Shown here in pieces: positions 38,400 through 49,900 of a stretch of DNA of 64,000 nucleotides. Every line of letters begins with the position of its first letter. Within the stretch, counting starts at the first letter, position 1. The stretch is taken from the NCBI GenBank assembly GCA_020186115.1, contig WSYJ01000001.1, positions 744,001 through 808,000 of the forward strand. Direction: 5' to 3'. Source of the stretch: Histomonas meleagridis. Lineage: Eukaryota; Parabasalia; Tritrichomonadida; Dientamoebidae. The notes under the pieces are model-generated. The model searched no databases. It saw only the letters and a list, made by a program, of their open reading frames with translations, and was not told where the DNA came from. The position numbers and the translations under genes are program-made.

Positions 38400-39688
38400 T
38401 TAGTTTTTATTATTATTTTTAGTTTCAATTATAATTATATCTTGACAATTTGATGGCGGTGGTTTTACACCAAGCTTATTAATAATAATTTGAACAACTT
38501 CAATATTATTCTTTCGAGAAGCAATAGTAAGTGCGGTATTAAAACATTTGAATAAATTTTAAATAACATTTTGAAATTTTATATAATTAAAACATACTCT
38601 CTAATAAATGAATAAACATCTTCTTGTTTAATATTAATTCCATTTTGATTAACTAGTAATTCAACTGTATTATAATGTCCATTTTTAGCTGCTTTCATTA
38701 AAGCAGTTTTAAATTATCACAATAAATTCCATATAAAATTTAATAAATATCAAATTATGTAAATATATATCATATAAAATAAATAAATATCTTGAGCATT
38801 AATATCAAGTGAATCCTTTTTAACAATTTCCCTAACAATATCAACATAACCATATTTAGAAGCTAACATAAGTGCTGTTTCAGAACAATCAAAAAAATTC
38901 CAAACATTAATAAAAAACATTAAATATATGAAATAAATATTTAAAAAATTATTGATACATCTTTAGCATTTACATATATTGAATGTGTACTACAAAGAGC
39001 TTTAACAATATCAGTAAATCCATAAGTTGAAGCTATCATTAACGCAGTCGAAAATCATTTGAATAAATTCCAAATATGTTATTGAAATATCAAACTTTAA
39101 AGTGAAATACTGATATGATTTTATAAACATTTACATCATTAATATTAATATCACCTTGGTCAATTAGTAATACAACAATGTCTTTATGGCCAAAGAATGA
39201 AGCTAACATCAATGCATTCCAAAATCAAAGAATTTGATTCCATATATAATTTTGAAACTTTAAATTTGTTAAGTAAACGTTAAATTGATTAAAATAACAT
39301 TTTTTATCGTAACATCTGTGTCTTGAAGTTGAATAAGTAGTTCAGCAAATTCTGTTTTTCCTTTTTCAGCAGCATTCATAAGAGCTGTATCAAAAGATTT
39401 GTGTGAATTCCAAATTGGAAAGTAAAATTCTGAAAATTTTAAAAAAACATTAAAAAAAATATTAAAACATCTTGAATATTAACATCAATACCTTTTTGTT
39501 CAAGAAGTGCTTTTCCAATGTCAGTATAACCTTCATGTGCTGCCCAAATAAGAGCTGTTTCGAAAAATTTTGAACATCTCCATTTTTAATTGTAAAATAA
39601 CGTATTTTTTGTTTACATCAAATATTTCCTGCTGGGTTTGCCATTTAAGAAAATTGGTAAATTGTTGAACTGGATCAGTTGAAGACAT
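38400..39688 (-). CDS. Ankyrin-repeat protein encoded in eight blocks separated by 58-81 nt spacers
   Basis: The first block (39688-39617) reads MSSTDPVQQFTNFLKWQTQQ and ends at Asp24. Six blocks of exactly 90 nt follow: 39558-39469, 39388-39299, 39218-39129, 39048-38959, 38878-38789 and 38707-38618, each an ankyrin unit such as TALMLASKYGYVDIVREIVK ending LDINAQD. The last block (38537-38400) holds a final half repeat and the tail KPPPSNCQDIIIIETKNNN then stop. No block has a stop or frameshift although the repeats differ widely, so the gene looks maintained. Removing the spacers gives one 249-residue frame. In the spacers the ankyrin frame is broken, so they must be skipped; they look like introns but lack trichomonad splice signals. 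An initiator-like TCATT lies ten bases upstream. Ankyrin proteins bind other proteins; the partner is unknown. True block edges may include a few spacer codons. Confidence 0.7.
38538..39616 (-). other. Seven intron-like spacers of the ankyrin gene
   Basis: Spacers, with lengths: 39559-39616 (58), 39389-39468 (80), 39219-39298 (80), 39049-39128 (80), 38879-38958 (80), 38708-38788 (81), 38538-38617 (80). Six start with GT on the coding strand (GTAAAC, GTTTTA, GTTATT, GTTTAT, GTATCA, GTTTAT) and one with AT. Most carry TTTGGA or a close form so that its last base lies exactly 20 nt before the next ankyrin block, even in the 58-nt spacer. They do not end in a constant AG and lack ACTAACACACAG. 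The lengths cover all three values modulo 3, which only fits removal of the spacer from the message. Confidence 0.6.
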
Positions 39689-39695
39689 TTTTAAC

Positions 39696-39700
39696 AATGA
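39696..39700 (-). promoter_or_regulatory. Initiator-like site (TCATT) of the ankyrin gene
   Basis: TCATT on the minus strand, ten-base leader to the ATG at 39688; a second TCATT lies a few bases further upstream. Confidence 0.35.
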
Positions 39701-40331
39701 AAAAAATGACAAATAACGGTATAGGTTTGGCATTTTTTGTTCTATGTAAATTTCCGAATTCTATGTCAGTTTTGTTATTGCAAAAAAATTATAAACTATT
39801 CAAAAAAGTGGAGTATCAAAAAGTGAGTAAACGTTTATATAGATCGACAATGTTCAATGCAATTAATAAAAACTATTCAAATGAATTGAATTAATTAACG
39901 ATCGTTTTATTTGCTCATCTTGTGGGAGAATATTAAGCAAAAAAATTAAATGGATAGATTTCATTTAATACAACAGATCATATTCAATTAAAGGAATGAA
40001 AATATAGATGAACCAATAGAAATAATCAAAGAATTATTTGATTTTCCATGGAAATATATATTCTTCATGTTGCGTTGTTTGCCAATTAATATATACATTT
40101 TTAATCTCACAGAACAGTGATATTGATATTAATGTATGCCTTAACTTTATAATCAAAGAGTCAACAGGGAAATATTACATTATTGAAATGATTACACTAA
40201 TGTCTTTACATATATTTATGAAAATAAATTTGAAGAAATAAAAGATTTGGAATATTCCAACCGAAATTGTTATGGTACCATAACAACAATTTCACATTTG
40301 TTGGATTAATTGTATCTAAAGGAATAATATT
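39701..40331. other. Intergenic, no gene seen
   Basis: Between the ankyrin gene and the surface-protein remnant. Plus-strand frames of 71 and 67 codons (39679-39894 and 40038-40241) show no domain, and the first overlaps the ankyrin gene start, so both are rejected. Confidence 0.35.
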
Positions 40332-40500
40332 AAATGAATGCACTTTGTTGACAAATACATTCACTAAATCAAATACTTATACGAAATCGAATACAAAATC
40401 ATATGAAATTTCACTTGTTGTTTAGAATTCATTTACATTCGAATGGAATAACAATAACAAATACAATAACACAGTTTTTACCTACATTCCGCAAACAGTA
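40332..40500 (+). pseudogene. Remnant of an SNTF-repeat surface protein
   Basis: Near 40341-40425 the plus strand reads TLLTNTFTKSNTYTKSNTKSY, the same Ser/Asn/Thr/Phe repeat style as the surface glycoprotein at 34978-37239, followed by a stop and further Asn/Thr-rich text. No ectodomain, membrane helix or start is found around it. It is best read as a fragment of a related gene, in the opposite orientation. Confidence 0.5.
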
Positions 40501-40915
40501 AGTATAATTTGATTAATCAACAAATTTAATGTGCAATCATTTGCTTAGTAATTAAATAAAGAATCGGTAAAATTTAATTTTTTTTATAAGTTTTTTATCC
40601 TTAAAAATACATAATGAATGGCATTTTTGTTATGTGGGAATTATATACAATATGTATGATTAGATTTTAATGTTAGGCTTAAATTCAGTTTGATAATCAC
40701 AATAAGATAAAATGATTTTTGGAAAAAATGGAAATATTATTTTATCAATACACAAATTATTATGACATATTTAAATTTATAGAAAGAGTTATAGCCTAGG
40801 CCATTAAATTGTGTTATTTCGCCTGTAGGGTAATGTCTTTAATTAATGAAGACTTAACATTTTTAAGTGATTTTTTGTGAAGAAATATTATGGGGTGCCC
40901 TAAATCGTTATTCCC
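40501..40915. other. Upstream region of the canonical dynein gene, no gene seen
   Basis: AT-rich, with no frame of note on the plus strand. A minus-strand frame at 40814-41068 overlaps the dynein start and is a shadow. Confidence 0.4.
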
Positions 40916-40925
40916 AATAAACGTA
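40916..40925 (+). promoter_or_regulatory. AATAAACGTA promoter-like motif before the canonical dynein gene
   Basis: Ten bases identical to 501-510, ending 16 bases before the ATG at 40942. No TCAYW initiator is present near this start codon. Confidence 0.4.
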
Positions 40926-40941
40926 TTTCTAAAAGTTTTGG

Positions 40942-43900
40942 ATGAATGAAAAAGATCTTCTGGATAGAATTTATATAAAGAATAGACCTCAAACAGTTTC
41001 ACATGGGTTAAGGCCAAAAAATCCCAGCCAAATATCACCAACTTTAACAACAAGAAAAAATAAATCAAATCAAAACAATTTTAATGGGGTTTCAATTCCC
41101 ATGTTATCAATCCCCAAAGATCCCAAACAATCTAATTTAACTTCAGCAGATCGACCAGGAATTTCAGTTCGAAGAGTTAAAACAAATAATCGATCAAATA
41201 ATGAAAATAACACAACTATTTCAAGGCCACACACAGCAATTCCTTCAAATCAACAAAGCCATCTTTTATCTCCTATCAGAAATTCACGTTTTCCAACTTT
41301 AGATGGTACAACAAATATAGACAGATCACAAAATTCTACATCCAACAGTAATAGATTTAAGCCAGATCGTCCACAAACATCATTTAATAAGACAATACCA
41401 AAAGGTTCAGAATACATAGTTACACCAACGCAATCAGTTTTTCATTTAAAGAAGTCAAATCTATCAGCTCGAGCACCAGATTCATTAGAACAATTCAAAA
41501 ACGACCCACTTTATTCCTCGATTATATCAGATGAATTATGGAATGATCAAAAATATATTTTTTATTATATTCGATTAATACGACAAAAACGCCTTGAGCA
41601 AGAATTTCTTTATTTTGAAACTGAGCCATCAACTGATAAAGAACCGGAGAATGTATATCTTTTACATATAATTTCACCATCTGAAGTTAATTGGAACAAA
41701 TATTACACATTAAGTTATGAAGGTATTACATCAAACATTGAACGTAAATCAGAGTTTTGTCCATTACAACAATGGGTACGCGAATGTACATTATATATTC
41801 AAACGAAAGAAAACAAATTTTTCAAGCGATATCAACAATGGCGTGCATTTTCATTAATATATCGAATAACGAAAAATCGAATGTTATTCAATTCTAAGTC
41901 TAAAATATCATTATCGTTATTTCATGTTGATGAAACATTACGTAAAGCGATTTTAGTATTACAACGCTGTTGTGAAAGTTTACAAAAGCTTTCATTAGTT
42001 GATGTATTATCAAGTCAAACATTAACATTAAAACAATTCATCCAAAAACAATATGATCATGAAACGAAAGTCTCCAAGTTAATAAATGATTTAATAGAAG
42101 AAGCACGAATTGCAATTGTACAAGCGTGTGATTATTCATATGAATTAACAGGTACAATGGATTCGATAAAACCTAAAAAAGAAAACAAAAAGAAAAATGA
42201 GAAGAAAGAAAAACGGAATATAAAATCACGATTTAATAATGATAAGAAAAAGAAAATAATTATATCGAATGACATGATGGTTTATACTCAATTAGCAACG
42301 CAAAACTTTTGTATTAAAAGACTTGCTCGATTTATTAAATTATGTGATTATAAATTAATACATTCATTACATACATTTACTGTAGAAAGTTGTAAACAAT
42401 TAGTTGAGTTCTTAACACCACGAATAGATTCATCTGGTGGTGATATTACACGATTAAAAACAGAAGTTATTATTAATTCTAATAAATTAGGATTTTCACC
42501 ATCAGTTAAAGAAATGGAAAATGAAATTATATTAATATGGCAACATTTATTATCAAGTATTTATAGAATTCAAACGTTTTCGGAACATCAATCTTTAACA
42601 CAATATTGTCCACAAAAGAAATCTAGAAAAGGTGATAATTCATTAGTATCACTTGTAGAAATTATACAAAAAGATAATTTATATCAAAAGTTATCAAAAG
42701 ATTTAATTAATAATATTGAAACAGCTTATAAATTAGCGGATGAAAAACTTTTATTATATCAACCACATTTTGAAAATTATTTAATAAATATTAAATTTAA
42801 TGTACATGAAATTCAAGAACAAAATCCTAATGCCGAATTTTATAATAATGCAATTCATCAATATCAACAAGAAATACAAAACATTGATTCATTACAAACA
42901 TCTATACAAGTTCATATGTTATTAATTCAATTATCGAAGTTTTGTGATCGAATTAAACCAACACCACGTAAATGTCTTGAACAATTATATTCTATTATAC
43001 CATTAATAGCCGAAAATAAAGTTAATGCATTAACACAACAATTAAATGATGCATTAACTATACTTCATACTGAACCTAATGATGTACATTCATTTGTATC
43101 AACATTAGAATTTAGACGAAAACTTACAAAAGATTTCGATCAAATTCGTAAAGATTATGCTGAAACTTCTGCTTTTTATACATTAATAAGTGATAATAAA
43201 ATTACTACTTCAGAAGATTCAATAGTTTCATTTCGTGCTTTAGCTCCATTAATTGGTAATTTAGAAGCTTTAATAATATCGACTAAAGAAGATGAAGAAA
43301 ATAAAATACAAAAATGGAAACCAAGTTTACAAAACTTATTAGTAAATGTACGAAAAGAATTACTTGATATCCATTATAAAACTAATGATGCTAAAGTACT
43401 TGATAAAGATAGTAATCCTGATGAAGTTATTAAATATTTAATTAATTGTCAAAATGAAGTTAATGAATTAAGTAAAAGATGTGAACAAATTCAAAGTTAT
43501 CAAAAATCATTACAATTAAAAGTTTCTCCAATTGATGAGCTAACTGAAACATCAGTTGACTTAGATAATAAACTTTTATTATGGAAATCACATAAAGAAT
43601 GGAAAGAATTAATTACAAAATGGAATCCTACACCATTTAAATCGATTAAAATTGAAGAATTTAATGACGGAATTCAAAAGTTTACTCGTATCGCTTCACA
43701 ATTATCAACTTCTTTACCAGAACATCCTTTAGTACCAATATTTAAATCATCAGTATTTAAATATACTGAAATATTACCAGTGATTATCGCATTATCTAAT
43801 CCATGTTTAACATCTATACATTGGAATAAAATCGAACGTATTACAGGTGTAACAAAACTTCAAGAAACTAATTATCCATTAATTTATTTAATCGATAAAC

Positions 43901-46900
43901 AATTTTCTTCATATTCCGAAGCAATTGAATCCATATCAAATGATGCATCTAATGAAACATCATTACTTAAAATGCTTCGTGAAATTGAAAACACTTGGGA
44001 TAAGATTGATTTACAAATTATTCCACATAAAGAAAAGAAAGATTTTTATTTAATTGGTGGTATTGATGAAATCACCGAAACATTAGAAGAGACACAAGTA
44101 CAACTTTCTACAATTAGAAGTTCACGTTATGTTGGAGCAATTAAAACACAAGTTGATGACTTAAGTAAGTCGATGAATTTATTAGGAAAATGTTTAGAAA
44201 ATATTTCAGTGTTTCAAATTGCTTTTAATTCATTAAGTAAAATATTTTCATCATCTGATATCCAACGAGAATTAGCTACACAATCAAAAGAATTGTTTGT
44301 TATCGAGCGACAATTTAAAACTTGGGGTCAACATGCAAGAGATTCACCACGTGCATTTAAGTTATGTTCTAATCCTAAAGTATTACAATTATTTGATGGC
44401 TGGTTAGAATCAATTGAGAAAATACAAAAAGATTTGGAAGAATTTTTACAAAAGAAAAGAACTGCTTTTCCAAGATTTTATTTCTTATCAAACGAAAACT
44501 TACTCAAAATCTTCGCAGAAGCAAGAAATCCAAAAGCTGTACAACCATTTTTACCAAAACTTTTCGATGGTATTCATACATTAGAATTTTCTCCAAATGG
44601 ACAAGATATCTTAGCAATGTATAGTGTTGAAGGAGAAAAAATTTCATTATCGAAATGCCAATCAATTGGTGCAATAGAAAATTGGTTAAATAATTTAGAG
44701 AAATCAATGAAATTAACTTTACATCATTTATTTAAAGATGGTTTAAATGCTTATATTACAATGTCTCGAATAGATTGGATACAAAAACATTATGCACAAG
44801 TAATATCAGTTATATCACAAATAAAATTTGCACAAAATGTAGAAGAAGCATTAATATCATCAAATCCTTTAGAATCATTAAAGAATTTAAATGAACAAAT
44901 GAATCAAAATTTATCTGATTTATCAGATTTAGTCCGTTGTCAATTACCACGTTCTAAAAGATCAGCTATAGTATCATTAATTACATTAGATATACATTCA
45001 CGTGATATAATTATTGAATTAATTAATGAAAATGTACAAAGTTTAAATGATTTTTGTTGGGTTAAAAGATTACGTTATTATTGGGATACTGATTTAAATC
45101 GCATCTGTTTAAATCAAGCTAATGCTCGAATAGAATATGGTTATGAATATTTAGGTGCTACTTCTCGTTTAGTCGTAACACCATTAACAGAACGTTGTTA
45201 TTTAACATTAACGAGTGCATTACAATGTTATTTAGGTGGTTCACCAGCAGGGCCTGCAGGTACAGGTAAAACAGAAACAGTTAAAGACTTATCGAAAGCT
45301 GTTGGTAATTTTTGTGTTGTCTTTAATTGTTCAGATGCAGTTACTGTCATCCAAATGGAATCATTCTTTAGTGGGTTATCACAAACTGGTGCATGGGCAT
45401 GTTTTGATGAATTTAATCGAATTAACATTGAAGTCCTTTCTGTTATAGCAGAACAAGTATATACTATACAAAATGCTATAGCTTCACATTTGAAAACTTT
45501 CCAATTTTCTGGACAATTAATACCATTAAATCCTAGAGTTGGTATCTTTATTACAATGAATCCTGGTTATGCAGGTCGAACAGAATTACCAGATAATCTT
45601 AAATCATTATTTAGACCGATATCAATGATGGTACCTGATTATTCGATGATTGCCGAAAATATTTTATATTCAGAAGGTTTTAATAATGCTAAACCTTTAG
45701 CACGTAAAATTACACAATTATATAAATTAAGTTCTGAAATGTTAAGTCATCAAAGTCATTATGATTTTGGTATGCGTGCATTAAAATCTGTTTTAATAAT
45801 GGCAGGTAAATCGAAGCGTAAAACACCTACGTTAAATGAAGATATAATATTAATTAGAGCTATGAAAGATTCAAATGTTTCTAAATTATTAATTGATGAT
45901 TATAAATTATTTAATGATATTATTAGTGATTTATTCCCTGGAGTAGAATTTGAAGAAGAAACATTTGAAGAATTAACTAATGCTATTAATCAAGCTATAA
46001 ATGAAAGAGGATTACAACAATCGAATTATATTATAAACAAAACAATACAATTATATCAAATAATGAATATTAGACATGGTGTAATGTTAGTAGGTCAAAC
46101 AGGTGGAGGTAAAACTACTTCACGAAATTTATTATCAGATGCTTTAGATATATTAAATAAACCTGTAGAACAAGTTGAAGTTAATCCCAAAGCTGTAACT
46201 TTATCTGATCTTTATGGTTCTTATAATTTAGTTACTAATGAATGGAAAAATGGTTTAGTTGGAAAATTCTTTAGTGAAATGTCTGAAGCAGATCCTAATA
46301 TTCAACAATGGATTATATTCGATGGTCCTGTTGATGCTTTATGGATCGAAAACTTAAATACTGTATTAGATGATAATAAGCTTTTATCATTAGCTAATTC
46401 TGATCGAATTAAAATGACTGATCAAATGCATTTATTATTTGAAGTTGGTGATTTATCACAAGCTTCTCCTGCAACTGTATCACGTTGTGGAATGGTATAT
46501 TATCAACCTGAAGATTTAGGTTGGAAACCTTTAATTTATTCTTGGATTAATAATCAGCCTCAAAATGTACATGAAATTTATAAAACAATTTTCGAATCTA
46601 CATATGATAATTCTATAAAAGTTATTACGGATACATGTAAAACTGTTATTACTCCAATTATTTGGAATATTTCTAATTCATTATGTTCTATTATTGATTC
46701 ATTAATTAAAGAACAAAATATTGATATAGAAAATATAGCTAAAGATCAAATCGAAAAAATTATTTATCATATTTATGTCTTTGCATTAACTTGGTCTTTT
46801 GGTTCTATAATTACATTAGAAACTCGTAATGATTTTGACTCATTTTTACGTGAAAACTTTGAAACTAAAATTAATTATCCAAAACGTAAAACACTTTTTG

Positions 46901-49900
46901 ATTATTATTTAGATATTAAAGAATTACGATTTATATCATGGGAAAACATGATAAAGAATGAAGAAAATCAAACTTCATTTATACAAACAAGTGATACAAT
47001 TAAATATTCTTATTTGTTATCAATATTAATACATCAAAAACGACCTGTTTTATTTTTAGGTGAAAGTGGTTGTGGTAAAACTTCAATTATTCAAAACACC
47101 TTAAATAAAGAAATGAATTCGATTTTCTCAATATTATTTACTTTATCTGCTAGAACTTCAATACAACAAATTAAAGAATTAATTGAAAATAAAATGTTAC
47201 ATAAAAGAAAAACTTTATATGGTCCACCTGAAGGTAAATCAGCTGTTTTATTAATTGATGATTTTAATTTACCTCGACCTGATACTTATATGTCACAACC
47301 ACCAATAGAAATATTACGAACTATAATTAATAATAAAGGTATTTATAATACGGATGAATTATATTGGTGTGATATTGAAGATTTAACTGTAATTGCTGCT
47401 GGTATGGAAATTGGTCATGTAACAAAACGTTTTATTTCAAAGTTTTCTATTTTATCTTTACCTTCACCAAGTGATTCAGTTTTAAATTGTATATTTTCTG
47501 AGATATTAAATAAATTTTTAAATAATGGATTTGCAGAAAATATCGTAAATATGTCATCAATGATTGTTAAAGCTTCAATACAATTTTATCGTAAAATTAA
47601 ATTAGAATTATTACCAACACCTTCACGTTCACATTATAAATTTAATATGCGTGATTTATCTAGAATGTTTAAAGGTATTTTATTAACTACAAAAGATTCA
47701 TTAAATGATCCTATTTCATTTATTAAACTTTGGTTCCATGAAAATATTCGAGTTTTTGGTGATAGATTAATTGATGATAATGATCATATTAAATTAAATA
47801 ATACATTATATGATATAGCTAAAACAGAATTACGAGTTAAAGAAGAAATGTCATTTTATTTCGATGATAAACAATTATTAATATGGACAGATATATTAAA
47901 AGGTTATGGATCAACAGTTCATATTTATCAAGAAGCAAATTCTATGTTACAATTAACAGCTTCATTAAATACATTTTCAAATATATATAAAACTTCAATT
48001 ATTTTATTTAAACAATCAATTGAACATATCTTAAGAATAGTTAGAGTAATGAGACAACCTTCAGGACATATGTTATTAGTAGGAATGGGAGGTACAGGTA
48101 AAAGAACTTCTGCTAGATTTGCTGCATTTGTATCTGATATTGAAGTCTTTGAACTTCAACCTACAAAAGATTATAAAATTAATGAATTTCGTAATGACTT
48201 AAAAACAATTTTCAAAATTGCTGGTATTCAAAATAAGCCAATAATGTTTTTATTAAATGATGAACAAATTATCGATGAATCATTTTTAGAAGATATTAAT
48301 AATGTTTTAAATAATGGTGAAGTACCAGGTTTATTTGAAACAGAAGAATTTAATCAATTAATTAATGAATTAGTACCAATGATGAAGAAATCTAATGAAT
48401 CAATTGATTATGAATCATTATGTAAAAAGTTTACTTCAAATATAATGAAGAACTTACATATAGTTTTAGCGTTATCTCCTATTGGTGGAAGATTTAGAGA
48501 TCGATGTAGAATATTCCCTGCTTTAGTTAATTGTTGTACTATCGATTGGTTTGAACCTTGGAATAATGAAGCACTTGAAACAGTAGCTAATGGTTTATTA
48601 AAGAAGATGGATTCATTAAATAAGTTTAATGATCAAATCGAAACAATTTCTAAGTTATCAACTTATGGACATTCATTAGTAGTAGAAATATCCGAAAAGT
48701 TTAAACATGAACTTAATCGAATATATTATGTAACACCTGCAATATACATTGAATATTTCTCTTTATTTAATGATATGTTAAAGAAAAGAATATCTGAAAT
48801 GAAACAAAAGAAAGAACAATTAAAGAAAGGTATTGATAAATTAGCAGGTACTAATAATAAAGTACAAGAAATGGAAGCGGAATTACAAAAGTTAACTCCA
48901 TTACTTGAGAAAAAAGCTAACGAAACAAATGAATTAATGGAAAAACTTAAAGTTGATAAAGTTAAAGTTAATGAAGCACATAAATCAATATCAGCAGAAG
49001 AAGAAATAGTACAACAAGTTCGAACTAAAGCATTAAAACTTGCTTCTGAAGCTCAAGCAGATTTAGATAAAGCGATGCCTTTATTAAACGCAGCACTTTC
49101 AGCTGTTGAAGATTTAAAGAATCGAAAATCCGAATTAGCAGTTGTTAAAACATTTGTAAAGCCTCCACAATTAGTAATCGAAATTATGGAAGCAGTTTGT
49201 TTATTAAATGGTCGAAATGGTGATTGGGCATCAGCTAAATCATTTTTAGCACAAACAGATTTCTTTAATCAATTATTAGAAGTACATAATAAACCTATAC
49301 CAGAATCAACATTAAATTATATACGTAAAATGGCTTCAGATCCTAAATATAGTATTAAAAACGTTGCATCTGTTAGTGAAAGTGCTGCATGTTTATTTAA
49401 ATGGGTAACTGCAATCGAAAAATATGTAACAGAACGTCAACGAATTTTACCGAAACAAAAACGTAGAGATGAAGCTCAAGAAGCACTTAATGAAGCCGAG
49501 AAAAATCTTAAAGAAAAACAAGATGAACTTAAAATTATTTCGGATCAATTAACTAATTTACAAAATCAATTTGATGAAAGTCAAAAACAACAAATCGAAT
49601 TAACAGAAAAAATTAAACAATGTCAATATCGACTTAAGAATGCTTCATTATTAACAGTAGCTTTAGATGATGAACGAATTCGTTGGAAAGAAAATTTAAT
49701 TGAACTTTCTAATTCTAAAAAATCAATTTTAGGTGATACATTATTAATTGTATTTCATATAGCTTATATTGGACCATTTTCATATAATTATCGATCAGAA
49801 ATTATCACTAAAATGATATCTAAAACTAAAGAATTAAATTTACAAATATCAAATAATTTCTCATTAGAAAATATAACAATTTCTCCAGCAACATTAAGAG

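Noticed and set aside
38538-39616. ACAG before each ankyrin block as a conventional 3' splice site
   Set aside because: In four of seven copies the AG is replaced (ACTG, ACCG, AATG), and splicing there would put the ankyrin frame out; the ACN-GC is simply the Thr-Ala of the repeat.
38538-39616. Ciliate-style internal eliminated sequences or TA-bounded elements in the ankyrin gene
   Set aside because: Spacer ends are not constant TA repeats, and there is no second genome in this kind of organism.
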